A stretch of 64,000 bases of DNA from the NCBI GenBank assembly GCA_048360435.1, contig DBGCOP010000027.1, positions 372,001 through 436,000 of the forward strand. Reading direction: 5' to 3'. Position numbers and translations under genes: made by a program. Under the pieces are notes generated by a model. The model searched no databases. It was not told where the DNA came from and saw only the letters and a list, made by a program, of their open reading frames with translations. This DNA comes from Limenecus sp048360435. Lineage in GTDB: Bacteria > Cyanobacteriota > Vampirovibrionia > Gastranaerophilales > Gastranaerophilaceae. This document shows positions 47,968 through 57,047 of the stretch, piece by piece (within the stretch, counting starts at the first letter, position 1; the number at the start of each line of letters is the position of its first letter).

Positions 47968-49215
47968 TTTAACAGCTTTTTCTATCTTGTCTCTGTGAGG
48001 AGTTTTCGGATTTGAGATTAGCTCTTTGAGGTTGTTGATGATTTTTGCTCTTTCATCTTTATTATTTCTGTTCATGATTTTTTTGAAGTATTTGCGAACA
48101 GTTTTGTCTGTGTATTCTTCGCTGATTTTGCTCATGCCGCCTACGTCAATTATTCTTCCATAAACCATATTGGTATAATTGTCATATGCATCAATAGGGA
48201 TTATACCTATTTTTGTGTAATCCATTCTCTTTGTAACCGGAGGAAGCGATTTGTCTGAAAAAGCAGATATATTGAATCTGTTTTCTATATCAAACATATA
48301 ATGTTTGTTAAGGTTTGTGTTTTTTAAATCATGGCCGCAAGCTTGAGCTATATATGTGTAAGTATTGGCTTCTGCTTTGACTCCGTTTGAACTTCCGCCT
48401 ATGGATACGGTCATTTCTTTTTCTTTAAGTTCATTAAGTGCTTTTTCATCCAGCGGTTTATTTGCTTCTCGGAATTTTTTTCCGATGTCAGCCCACAATT
48501 CCGGTGAATCTTTTTTATATAAAGGAAATCTTTTGTGCAGTTCTCTGACTTCAATATCTGTTAAATTGTGTAGTGTTTCTTTTATTTTGTTATCCAATTC
48601 TTTATTTATTTCTGTGCATTCTCCGGCATCTCTGTATAATTTTATTGTGTAATCATTAAACACTTTGTTGTTTTTGTTGTCCCTAAATTCGATTTTGTAT
48701 GCTTCGGCAAAGTTTCCCAAGCCGAGCTTTTTGAATTTTATGTTTGTATCATTTGGTAGAATTTCTGACATTGAGGTTTTGAGTATTTTTTCTGCTTTTT
48801 TTTCAAATTTTTGGCATATATCTTCAGAAAGAATACTTTTTTCTAACCGTTTTTTCATATGTTCATATTCGTTGTATTCTCCGTCAAGAATATAACTATA
48901 TGTTCTTATGATTTCTTCTTTATCAGGAATGTATTTTTTTATTGCGGTGGCACGAAGTGTTTGCAGTTGTAACAATTCTCTTGCAGCTTCCGCAAATCCC
49001 CTTTGAACAGTTTTTATTGTTTTTTCTTTATTCTTTGTTTTTATTGCTGCTTTTAAAATTTCATCCGGCAAATTACCAATTATCTTATTTTTGGCACTAT
49101 CTACAATTTTGTTGTAGTCTTTATATCTAAAGTTGCTTGTAAAAACTTTTTTCAATCTTGAATAACCATTTTGTACGGTTGTTTTATTCATTGGATAGAT
49201 AGGAGATAGAGCCAT
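47932..49215 (-). CDS. Divergent kinase-like protein
   Basis: A 427-residue protein. Points of resemblance to the kinase fold: a Gly-rich loop LGLGNFAEAY (about 161-170), a Lys in YTIKLYR (about 189), D-x3-N-like AYDNYTN (about 338-345), then GRIIDVGG (about 352-359) as DFG equivalent. It has an N-terminal helical region of about 150 residues with no match. No partner gene. All as seen by eye; it could be inactive. Confidence 0.5.
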   Translation of the reverse strand: MALSPIYPMNKTTVQNGYSRLKKVFTSNFRYKDYNKIVDSAKNKIIGNLPDEILKAAIKTKNKEKTIKTVQRGFAEAARELLQLQTLRATAIKKYIPDKEEIIRTYSYILDGEYNEYEHMKKRLEKSILSEDICQKFEKKAEKILKTSMSEILPNDTNIKFKKLGLGNFAEAYKIEFRDNKNNKVFNDYTIKLYRDAGECTEINKELDNKIKETLHNLTDIEVRELHKRFPLYKKDSPELWADIGKKFREANKPLDEKALNELKEKEMTVSIGGSSNGVKAEANTYTYIAQACGHDLKNTNLNKHYMFDIENRFNISAFSDKSLPPVTKRMDYTKIGIIPIDAYDNYTNMVYGRIIDVGGMSKISEEYTDKTVRKYFKKIMNRNNKDERAKIINNLKELISNPKTPHRDKIEKAVKLAENIETGYKG

Positions 49216-49272
49216 AATTTACCTTTTTATAAATGTTTTTTTTTCACAAAACATATGAATATAAAAAGTTGC

Positions 49273-49749
49273 CTAAATATTAACAAATCTTTCTATTTTC
49301 CTTGCTATTCTGACAATAGGTTTTTCTTCCTGCCAGCTTATTGAGTCTACGAGTATTGTTTTGCAGCCGAGAATTTTTCCAAATAGAATATCTGTTAAAG
49401 GTCTGTCTCCGACCATGGCCATTTCTTTTGGCGAAATATTATTTTCAATTAAAAATTCTTTTGATAGTTTTGTAAACGGTTTTTTTGCAGGAGCAATTAT
49501 CGGAAAATCAATTTGTTTGGCGGCTTTTGCAATATACTCAAGATTGCTGTTGTTGGATATTATTAACAGTGAAAAATCTTTTTTTAGGTTTTCAAACAAA
49601 GACAAAACCTCAGGTGAAAATTCTCCTGATTTTGATTTCATAACAGTACTATCTAAATCAAACGCTATGACTTTAGTACCTTCTTCTTTAAGTTTGTCGT
49701 AATTTATTTCGAAGACTGTTTTCGCTTCATAATCTGCTTTTAATATCAT
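49273..49749 (-). CDS. YqeG-type HAD phosphatase
   Basis: A 158-residue HAD-IIIA protein: DLDSTV (catalytic Asp, about 31-36), ISNNS and VGDRPLTDILFGK motifs. The family (YqeG) is involved in ribosome maturation or lipid phosphate metabolism depending on lineage. Overlaps the U32 gene by 4 bases. Confidence 0.88.
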   Translation of the reverse strand: MILKADYEAKTVFEINYDKLKEEGTKVIAFDLDSTVMKSKSGEFSPEVLSLFENLKKDFSLLIISNNSNLEYIAKAAKQIDFPIIAPAKKPFTKLSKEFLIENNISPKEMAMVGDRPLTDILFGKILGCKTILVDSISWQEEKPIVRIARKIERFVNI

Positions 49750-50999
49750 CGTACGTTTTTTATTCCTATTGTTCTGGCCAGTGCATATTTATAATTGACT
49801 GGTTCTTTTGATAATTGGACGTAAATTTCATCATTTGTGTTTCCAACTTCTTTTTCTTCGTCCAGTTTATCATTATATATTTTTTGAATTTGTGTTTCAA
49901 AACATTCGTCAGGTGTTATTATTTCAACTGTGTCATTTAAAAGAATTTTGTTTTTAATTTTTATTTTATACAGATTTTTTTCTCCTTTTTCTGTTTTATC
50001 CCAGAATTCAAAAAGAAAATCTGAACCCGCAAGTCCCTTTGATACATCATAGCTATATCCTTCATGGTCTTGCTCGTCAAGATAAAATCCGGTTGTATAT
50101 CCTCTGTTGCCTATTTTTAAGAGCTGGTTATACATTTCCTGCGGATCTGTTTTTTCTCCGTTGTAGTACGCATCAATTGCTTTTCTGTATGATTTTGCTA
50201 CGGCAGAAACATAGTATAGACTTTTTGTTCTTCCTTCTATTTTAAAAGAGTCTGCACCGGCATCTATTAGTTTGGGAATGTAGTTAATGAGTGCAAGATC
50301 TTTGGTGCTTAAAATATGAGTTCCTCGAGATGTTTCTTCTATTTCATAATATTCACCGGGTCTTGTCTCTTCAAGAAGCTTATACTTCCATCGGCAAGGT
50401 TGTGAACAGCCTCCATGATTTGCTTTTCTTTCTCCGTGTGTCATATAGTCACTAAGCAGGCATCTCCCGGATAATGATACACATTGTGCGCCGTGAACAA
50501 ATACTTCGAGTTCAATATCTGGTACATTTTTTCTTATTTCAGCAAGCTGTTTAATTGAGAGTTCTCTTGCAAGTATTACTCTTGATGCACCAAAGTCTCT
50601 CCAGAATTTTACGGCTTCAGAATTTAGTGTGTTGGTTTGAGTGCTGATGTGTATGTCTATATTTGGAAGTTTTGTTCTTATTATATTTAATATTCCAAAA
50701 TCACTAACTATTAGAGCATCAGGATTTGCATCTTTTATGATGTCAATATTTTCGTGAAGATTTTTCAAATCTTCATCATAAGCATAAATATTCAGTGTCA
50801 TATATACTTTTTTTGAATAAGAATGAGCGATATCTATTGCTTTTTTTAGGTTTTCTGCCGTGATGACATCACCTTTTCTCATTGTTCTGAGACTAAAATC
50901 AACCATTCCCATATATACTGCATCTGCGCCATAATTTATTGCATAATCCAGTTTTTCAATGTTTCCTGCCGGTAATAATAATTCAACTCTTTTTTTCAT
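49746..50999 (-). CDS. U32 family peptidase
   Basis: A 417-residue protein with ELLLPAGNIEKLDYAINYGADAVY at the front (in two parts) and the U32 signature FVHGAQCVSLSGRCLLS (about 168-184) followed by CSQPCRW, which gives the four Fe-S cysteines. Relatives (TrhP, UbiU/V) hydroxylate tRNA or ubiquinone, so the peptidase name may be historical. Confidence 0.9.
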   Translation of the reverse strand: MKKRVELLLPAGNIEKLDYAINYGADAVYMGMVDFSLRTMRKGDVITAENLKKAIDIAHSYSKKVYMTLNIYAYDEDLKNLHENIDIIKDANPDALIVSDFGILNIIRTKLPNIDIHISTQTNTLNSEAVKFWRDFGASRVILARELSIKQLAEIRKNVPDIELEVFVHGAQCVSLSGRCLLSDYMTHGERKANHGGCSQPCRWKYKLLEETRPGEYYEIEETSRGTHILSTKDLALINYIPKLIDAGADSFKIEGRTKSLYYVSAVAKSYRKAIDAYYNGEKTDPQEMYNQLLKIGNRGYTTGFYLDEQDHEGYSYDVSKGLAGSDFLFEFWDKTEKGEKNLYKIKIKNKILLNDTVEIITPDECFETQIQKIYNDKLDEEKEVGNTNDEIYVQLSKEPVNYKYALARTIGIKNVR

Positions 51000-51026
51000 A
51001 ATAAATATATTTTAGTACAAATATAC

Positions 51027-51743
51027 TTATTTTTTTATTTTTTCTGCTATTTTTTTACTCAGCTTTTCAAGGGGTGTATCTTCGAATGTTAAAGAAAGTA
51101 TTGAAGAAAGCTTAATCTTTTTTCCATCTTTTATTTCATTGTATTTGAAGTTGTTGTCCAGCTGGGCTAAACGTTTTGAAAAATGTGTTTTTCCTCCGTC
51201 TATTGCCATAAAACAAGCATCAAATTCAAATCCGAGATGTTCGTAAAAGTCCATGCAGCTTTTGCCGTTTTGTGTAATCTCACTGGGTCTGAGCCATATT
51301 CTCTCTTTGTCTTTTTCAATTGTGTTTTGAAAAATATTTCTCATTAAGGCTTTGCCTGCCATTTTTATTCTTTGATTAGGTTTAATTGGCCATGTTGCTA
51401 ATGCTGCAAGATAAAATGAGTTCAATTCACTGTTCATATAATCGATGATACCGCATGGGCGTTTATCTTGTACCGCTAATATCACATTATCATTGTATTG
51501 TATGTTTTTTACTGCTTCAAAGATAATATTTTTCCATTCTTTGAATCCTTGTTTGTATGTTTCATTGGGGCACAATTTTTTGAGATTGATTTTTGATGCC
51601 ATTCTCTTGGCAAAAGGAATGTCTTCAGGGCCAAGTTTGTATAATTGAATTTCCTTTTGTATATTGTTTATATTTGTTTTAACCACAGCTATGGGAATGG
51701 CTTTAAAGCTGGTTTTACCGGTTTGATTCATTGATATATTCAT
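51027..51743 (-). CDS. GNAT-like acetyltransferase with 'TSFKA' N-terminus
   Basis: A 238-residue protein. GNAT pattern: NDNVILAVQDKRPCGIIDY, then an LAALATWPIKPNQRIKMAGKALM A-like motif and MDFYEHLGFEFD. The short front NQTGKTSFKAIP is shared by many Gastranaerophilales proteins of other kinds. Confidence 0.65.
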   Translation of the reverse strand: MNISMNQTGKTSFKAIPIAVVKTNINNIQKEIQLYKLGPEDIPFAKRMASKINLKKLCPNETYKQGFKEWKNIIFEAVKNIQYNDNVILAVQDKRPCGIIDYMNSELNSFYLAALATWPIKPNQRIKMAGKALMRNIFQNTIEKDKERIWLRPSEITQNGKSCMDFYEHLGFEFDACFMAIDGGKTHFSKRLAQLDNNFKYNEIKDGKKIKLSSILSLTFEDTPLEKLSKKIAEKIKK

Positions 51744-51912
51744 ATTTTTTTTAAGTTTGTAAATAGAAAATTTTGATACCTTTAGAAAGTATATTTACAA
51801 CCTGTAATAAATTTTATTGTATTTATGTTCTTCACCCTTGAAAACAAAAAATGTGCGTGTTAATATGACAACACAATGATAGAAATTTTATGCAAAGGTG
51901 GTGAAAAACTAA

Positions 51913-52086
51913 ATGCCAGAAGTTAAAGTCGGTGAAAACGAAAGTATTGAAAGCGCTTTAAAAAGATTCAAAAAGAAAATCCAAAAAGCAGGTATTCTTT
52001 CTGAAATTAAAAGACGTGAAACATATGAGAAACCAAGCATAAAAAGAAAACGCAAATCTGAAGCTGCTCGCAAAAGAAGAGTTTAA
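51913..52086 (+). CDS. rpsU: 30S ribosomal protein bS21
   Basis: A 57-residue basic protein, MPEVKVGENESIESALKRF then KKKIQKAGILSE and the RKSEAARKRRV end, the typical bS21. AAAGGTGGTG lies 9 bases before the ATG. It sits in the 30S subunit near the anti-Shine-Dalgarno end of 16S rRNA. Confidence 0.95.
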   Translation: MPEVKVGENESIESALKRFKKKIQKAGILSEIKRRETYEKPSIKRKRKSEAARKRRV

Positions 52087-52131
52087 AATTGTAAATTGAG
52101 CTAAAGATTACGATATTTTTATAGAGCTTTT

Positions 52132-52153
52132 AAGGGCTGCATATGCAGCCCTT
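52132..52153. terminator. 22-base palindrome after rpsU
   Basis: AAGGGCTGCAT/ATGCAGCCCTT, a perfect palindrome 45 bases after rpsU, directly followed by another (CTAATTACGTAATTAG, 52154-52169). The first is a likely terminator hairpin, though the T-run is weak. Confidence 0.55.
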
Positions 52154-52183
52154 CTAATTACGTAATTAGACTTTGAGAGTATA

Positions 52184-53080
52184 ATGGATAAAGAGTGCCT
52201 TGTTTGTAAATCTAAAAATATAAAGTCGTATGACAGCAAAATTAGTGATTTTACTGCATCCAGAATGAATATTCCTTTGGAAAACCGAAATACAAAGCTT
52301 TTTCATTGTTTAGATTGTGGTTTTGCATTTTACGAATATCGTTTTAGTGAAGAAGAGACAACAAAATTTTATCTTGGATACAGAAATGAAGAATATCAAA
52401 AGCAAAGACAGCTCTATGACTGTTGGTATACTCCTGAATTGAATGAAATTATAGGAAAAAACGAAAAAGAGATTGCAAACAGGCAACGTAATATGCTTGA
52501 AATGATAACAAAGAATGTTGAGATTTCAAAAATAAGAAACGTTCTTGATTTTGGTGGAGACAAAGGTCAAAACATTCCGGATATATTTAAAGAGGTTCCC
52601 AAATATGTATATGAACTTTCTAATGTTGAGCCTGTGGAAGGGGTTACTCTTTTGTCTTCCGAACGAGATTTAACCTGTTATGATTTTATTATTTGTCAGG
52701 GGGTTCTTGAGCATGTTTCTGATCTGAATATTATATTAGATGAATTTAAAAAAATTTCGACACTGGATACTTATTTTTACTTAGAAGTACCTTTTGATTC
52801 TCCTTTTTATAAATCACCGTTTCATAATTTACAATTTTTGTTTTCTAAGTATTACAGCCTTAAAAATATAGTTAAACATTATATAACTATGAAAAAATCG
52901 AAATCATTTGCACCGATGAGTGAACATCAAAATTATTTTACTCAAAAATCATTGGAAATTTTGCTTTCTAATAATGGTTTTGAGCTTTTGGATAGTGATG
53001 TTAAAAACGTTGACCATGTTTGGTGTAAAGAAAAAAGCATAAATATTCTTGCAAAATTGAAAAGGGATAATGAATGTTAG
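52184..53080 (+). CDS. Class I methyltransferase with N-terminal zinc ribbon
   Basis: A 298-residue protein. Front: CLVCKSKNI and HCLDCGF form a zinc site; middle: VLDFGGDKGQNI is the SAM motif I and CQGVLEHVSDL the motif after strand 4. Resembles sugar-/TylF-linked methyltransferases. It overlaps the radical SAM gene by 7 bases. Confidence 0.8.
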   Translation: MDKECLVCKSKNIKSYDSKISDFTASRMNIPLENRNTKLFHCLDCGFAFYEYRFSEEETTKFYLGYRNEEYQKQRQLYDCWYTPELNEIIGKNEKEIANRQRNMLEMITKNVEISKIRNVLDFGGDKGQNIPDIFKEVPKYVYELSNVEPVEGVTLLSSERDLTCYDFIICQGVLEHVSDLNIILDEFKKISTLDTYFYLEVPFDSPFYKSPFHNLQFLFSKYYSLKNIVKHYITMKKSKSFAPMSEHQNYFTQKSLEILLSNNGFELLDSDVKNVDHVWCKEKSINILAKLKRDNEC

Positions 53081-54018
53081 TTGAGTTGTTACAAAAATGG
53101 ACACCTGCGCAGTTGCGTTCTTTTTTTAGACCATATCACAGGATGTTTTTCCCAAATAAAATTTACGGATATTGGAATATTACATACAGATGTACTTATC
53201 AATGTTCATATTGTCCTTTTTGCAATATTACGAAATATAGTGATTTATATCCTAAATCTTCAGAAAAAACACCTGATGAATGGCTTGCTATATTAGAAAA
53301 ACTTCCTCCGATGTCTTTTCTTTTGATAGGAGGAGAACCTCTGCTTTATCCGGGTCTTGCGGAAGTCATTAATAATCTTCCTAAAAAGCACTCAATAATA
53401 GGCTTGATTTCCAATGCTTCTTTGCCTGTTGAACTTTATAAAAAAATTAAGAAAAAAGTTTGCTTAACTCTCAGCTATCATAGAGAGTTTGCAAAAGAAG
53501 ATGAATTTATTGAAAAGGTTCTTGAACTTAACGAATTTATGTGGATAAATTCGGTTAATATTGTTGCTACACCAGAAAATATTCCTTTTCTTGAGGAGTT
53601 GCATAACAGGCTGAATCCAAAGGGTGTGACAATAAGAGTGGAACACTTAATAAAACCGGGTTTTCAGTATACAGATGAACAATATAAACAAATAGAAAAA
53701 TATTTGACTCATGACAGAGATTTCAAAAAGAAGAATGATTTTTATGAGGCTCAGATTTGTAAAAGCTGTTCTGCCGGAAGAAATTATATAAATATAATGC
53801 CGAATGCTGATGTGTATAGTTGTGTCGGCGGAATGGAATATATACATGCACAACACAGACAAAATTATGTTAAATGTCCAAGAATAATTGACAGATATAA
53901 AATGGGCAATCTTGCTGATGATGATTTCAAATTCAACAAAACTAATAAGGATTGTCCTTTACCATGTATTTATGTTTGTGATTGGGATTATGCAGAAATT
54001 AAAAAGAGGGTGAAATAG
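53074..54018 (+). CDS. Radical SAM protein
   Basis: A 314-residue enzyme with CTYQCSYC (C-x3-C-x2-C, about 39-46), GGEPLLYPG, and at the end extra Cys (QICKSCSAGRNY, DCPLPCIYVCDW) that suggest a SPASM-like auxiliary cluster. Paired with the upstream methyltransferase by overlap, so the two likely modify the same product. Confidence 0.85.
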   Translation: MLVELLQKWTPAQLRSFFRPYHRMFFPNKIYGYWNITYRCTYQCSYCPFCNITKYSDLYPKSSEKTPDEWLAILEKLPPMSFLLIGGEPLLYPGLAEVINNLPKKHSIIGLISNASLPVELYKKIKKKVCLTLSYHREFAKEDEFIEKVLELNEFMWINSVNIVATPENIPFLEELHNRLNPKGVTIRVEHLIKPGFQYTDEQYKQIEKYLTHDRDFKKKNDFYEAQICKSCSAGRNYINIMPNADVYSCVGGMEYIHAQHRQNYVKCPRIIDRYKMGNLADDDFKFNKTNKDCPLPCIYVCDWDYAEIKKRVK

Positions 54019-54020
54019 TT

Positions 54021-54869
54021 TTATTCTTTTCCTTTGGCTATATTATCCATAGTTCTGAAAATTTTTTCTGTCATTTCCTGAATATATTCACTTGAAACTA
54101 CGCCATTCATAACAATATCAGCACATTGCATAGCAGGTCTAATGTAAGTCTGTGCAGTTGTGTTAACATTTTCAAACTGCATATCGGCAGCTAATCCTGT
54201 TTTACCTCTGGATTCAGCTCGTCTGTACCATCTGTCTTTAATTATGTCAAAAGGTGTGAATACATAAACTTTAACGTCCATTATGTCTCTTATGCCTTCA
54301 TTAAGAACATAAAGACCTTCATTTACAATTATCTTCGCCGGTTTTTTTAGTACTCCGTGGGGAAAACTCTCACAAGTAGTGAAATTGTAATCAGGGCTTC
54401 TGACAGCAGAACCGTTTTTTAATGATACAAGATGTTCTTTCATTAATTGTAGGTTTATTGCTTTTGGTGTATCAAAGCTGTACCCTTTAGCAAAAAATGC
54501 TTCGTAGCTGCCTGCTTCTTCAAGCTCTTTAGACCAGTCAAAATAGTAGTCATCACAGCATACAATAGTATACAAGTCAGTTCTTTCTTCTGCAATGCAA
54601 GAGCGAATAGCGTTTTGTACAAAAGTCGTTTTTCCCGATGCTGATTCTCCCGCTATTCCTATAAGAAAACGAGAACCGGGTTCATTCAGTGCTCTTCTTG
54701 CTATGTTAAAGATTACTGATTCTTTCACATTTATAAAAAGCGGATTTTTTTGCTTTTTATCTTCTTCCAGAATTTTTTTTATACTTTCAACGATTTTAAC
54801 AACAATCGGGAAAGTAGAAGCCTGATTCTGGTCAATTATACTATTTGACTGTTCTGTCGTTAGCTGCAT
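54021..54869 (-). CDS. Uridine kinase/phosphoribulokinase-type P-loop kinase
   Basis: A 282-residue kinase with GIAGESASGKTTF (P-loop, about 75-87), CDDYYFDW, IIVNEGLYVL and a RWYRRAESRGKT lid, as in uridine kinase and related phosphoribulokinases. Substrate not certain. Confidence 0.8.
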   Translation of the reverse strand: MQLTTEQSNSIIDQNQASTFPIVVKIVESIKKILEEDKKQKNPLFINVKESVIFNIARRALNEPGSRFLIGIAGESASGKTTFVQNAIRSCIAEERTDLYTIVCCDDYYFDWSKELEEAGSYEAFFAKGYSFDTPKAINLQLMKEHLVSLKNGSAVRSPDYNFTTCESFPHGVLKKPAKIIVNEGLYVLNEGIRDIMDVKVYVFTPFDIIKDRWYRRAESRGKTGLAADMQFENVNTTAQTYIRPAMQCADIVMNGVVSSEYIQEMTEKIFRTMDNIAKGKE

Positions 54870-55016
54870 GTCTTAACCCCATTCATAATAATTATATTAG
54901 AATAAAATAAGTTAAAATTCTTGTATGAAAGTTTAAAATGTAAAAAAAATTAATGTTGCTAGTAAAACTTTGTAATATTAAGTAATTGTTATAATCTTTT
55001 GTGTCAAAATATTTCT

Positions 55017-56057
55017 ATGGAAAAGAAAATTTTATCCGGAATGAATATTGAAGAGCTCAAGGCATTTACAGATTCTATACAGGAGTCTCCTTTTCGTGCA
55101 AAACAGCTCCACAATTGGATTTATTTAAAATCAGTTTCTGATTTTGATGATATGACTGATATTTCTAAATCTACCAGAGAGAAAATAAAAGAACTTGCTC
55201 AAATTACTGATGTAAAGATAAAACACAAACAGGTAAGTGTCGACGGAACTGTTAAATATCTTCTTGAATTGCCTGACGGGAATTGTGTTGAAACAGTATT
55301 GATGAGATTTGACAATAGGGCTAATCTTACAGCCTGTGTAAGTTCTCAAGTCGGTTGTGCTTGTAACTGTAAATTTTGTGCTACTGCTAAGCTGGGGTTT
55401 ATCAGAAATTTAACCCCATGTGAAATTATTGAGCAGGTACTTACCATTCAGAGAGATACAGGGTTAAAGGTTACGAATATAGTTTTTATGGGGCAGGGTG
55501 AGCCTTTATTAAACCTTGATAATGTGTTGAAGGCTATTGAGATATTTAACAAAGACTTTGTTATAGGCATTAGACGTCTTACTGTTTCAACATGCGGGAT
55601 AATTCCGCAAATTAATAAACTTGCTGAAATGGATTTTCAGCCTACACTGGCTATATCTTTGCACGCTCCGAATCATGTCCTAAGGCAGGAGCTTATGCCT
55701 ATTGAAAACAAATATAATCTTGATGATTTGATGAAGGCACTTAACAATTATGTTTCTGATACAGGCAGACGAATTACCATTGAATATACCCTTATTAAGG
55801 GATTTAATGATTCTGTTGAGTGTGCAAAAGAACTTTCTAAGCTTCTTATAGGGCTTAAGGCAAATATTAATTTGATAATTTATAATCCGAATGAGAAAGA
55901 TGATTTTGAAAAGCCTTCGAAACAAGCTATACAAAAATTTAAATATGTGCTTGAGCAATCCGGAAAGAAAGTTACTGTCAGATTGGAAAGAGGCTCTGAT
56001 ATAGATGCAGCTTGTGGGCAATTAAGCAATAAAATGAATGATAATATTACAAAATAA
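55017..56057 (+). CDS. rlmN: 23S rRNA (A2503-C2) methyltransferase RlmN
   Basis: A 346-residue radical SAM methyltransferase: CACNCKFCATA cluster motif (about 115-125), FMGQGEPLLN, STCGIIPQI, and the second catalytic Cys near the end (DIDAACGQL). The start ATG at 55017 is preferred to an upstream TTG. Methylates A2503 in 23S rRNA and possibly tRNA. Confidence 0.95.
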   Translation: MEKKILSGMNIEELKAFTDSIQESPFRAKQLHNWIYLKSVSDFDDMTDISKSTREKIKELAQITDVKIKHKQVSVDGTVKYLLELPDGNCVETVLMRFDNRANLTACVSSQVGCACNCKFCATAKLGFIRNLTPCEIIEQVLTIQRDTGLKVTNIVFMGQGEPLLNLDNVLKAIEIFNKDFVIGIRRLTVSTCGIIPQINKLAEMDFQPTLAISLHAPNHVLRQELMPIENKYNLDDLMKALNNYVSDTGRRITIEYTLIKGFNDSVECAKELSKLLIGLKANINLIIYNPNEKDDFEKPSKQAIQKFKYVLEQSGKKVTVRLERGSDIDAACGQLSNKMNDNITK

Positions 56058-56076
56058 AATGAAAAAATTTGATTTC

Positions 56077-56856
56077 TTAAAGAACAGAAAACATTCTTTT
56101 TTCACCGGTTGTTGTTTTATTGTTCCTGAGTTTTGCGATTCTTTTTTTGATTTTTTCACTGTGATGAGAGTGGGGCTTTTTGTCCAGAAATACTTTGTAA
56201 TAATGTATTGCTCTTGATGTGTTAGACATTTTGTCAAAACATATTGCAAGACCAAGATAAGCTTTATAAAAATTAGGATTTACACTCAACATCTGTGAAA
56301 AGACATTGCCTGCTGATTTATATTCTCCTAAATTCATATAAAGTGCAGAAAGATGATTGTAAGCACTTAAAAATGTCGGATTGTTTTCTATAATTGTGTG
56401 ATAAATAAGCAAGGCCATGTCCGGCTCATCAATAAACTCATGTGCTACACCAAGTTGGAGTTGTGCATTTATATTATTACGGTCAAGTGAAATTGTGTGA
56501 TGAAAGGATTTTATTGCTTCACAAAACCTTCCTGAGATAAGATAACAAAGTCCGAGTTCATAATGTATGGCAGCAGTAAAATATGACATTTCTCTTGCTT
56601 TCTCCAATGCGGAAATGGCTTTGTCATATTTTCCTTCGGCTTTATATGATATGCCGAGTCCCATATATGTTCTGTAATTTGTTCTATCAATCAATATTGC
56701 ACTGAGATAGTGCTTGATTGATTCTTTAAAGTGATTGGCAAGTCTCAGTGCATCGGCTTTGATAAAAAACTTATATGCTTGAGTGACCGTATAATTTGAC
56801 GGCTTGACAACAAATGAATCCAATCCATGTGCCACACTTTGATACTTTATTCCCAA
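56077..56856 (-). CDS. TPR-repeat protein
   Basis: A 259-residue protein built of about six TPR units (YRTYMGLGISYKAEGKYDKAI, IHYELGLCYLISGRF). Ends with a basic tail. Divergent from the DUF115 gene across a region with a shared 13-base motif. Confidence 0.8.
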   Translation of the reverse strand: MGIKYQSVAHGLDSFVVKPSNYTVTQAYKFFIKADALRLANHFKESIKHYLSAILIDRTNYRTYMGLGISYKAEGKYDKAISALEKAREMSYFTAAIHYELGLCYLISGRFCEAIKSFHHTISLDRNNINAQLQLGVAHEFIDEPDMALLIYHTIIENNPTFLSAYNHLSALYMNLGEYKSAGNVFSQMLSVNPNFYKAYLGLAICFDKMSNTSRAIHYYKVFLDKKPHSHHSEKIKKRIAKLRNNKTTTGEKRMFSVL

Positions 56857-56952
56857 ATCTCTTCCCCTAATAAAATAATTTTATCTGGTACTCTCTTTAT
56901 ACATTCTAAAGATTTTCTTTTTAAATGTTATTAATCTGTGGGTTTAACTTTT

Positions 56953-56966
56953 TAGTCCATGTGGTT
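56953..56966. promoter_or_regulatory. Shared ACCACATGG.CTA motif, copy 2
   Basis: TAGTCCATGTGGTT on the plus strand; read on the minus strand AACCACATGGACTA. Matches the copy at 39729-39741 in 12 of 13 positions, also in a divergent region. Confidence 0.35.
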
Positions 56967-57047
56967 AATTTCATATTTCTAGCGATTATATATTCAAAGG
57001 TTAAATGTATAATTTAATTAGTTTTACTAAATCGGGGAAGTGCAGGC

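Noticed and set aside
52154..52169. CTAATTACGTAATTAG as an attachment or operator site
   Set aside because: A single AT-rich palindrome next to a terminator with no mobile gene nearby; more likely part of the terminator region.
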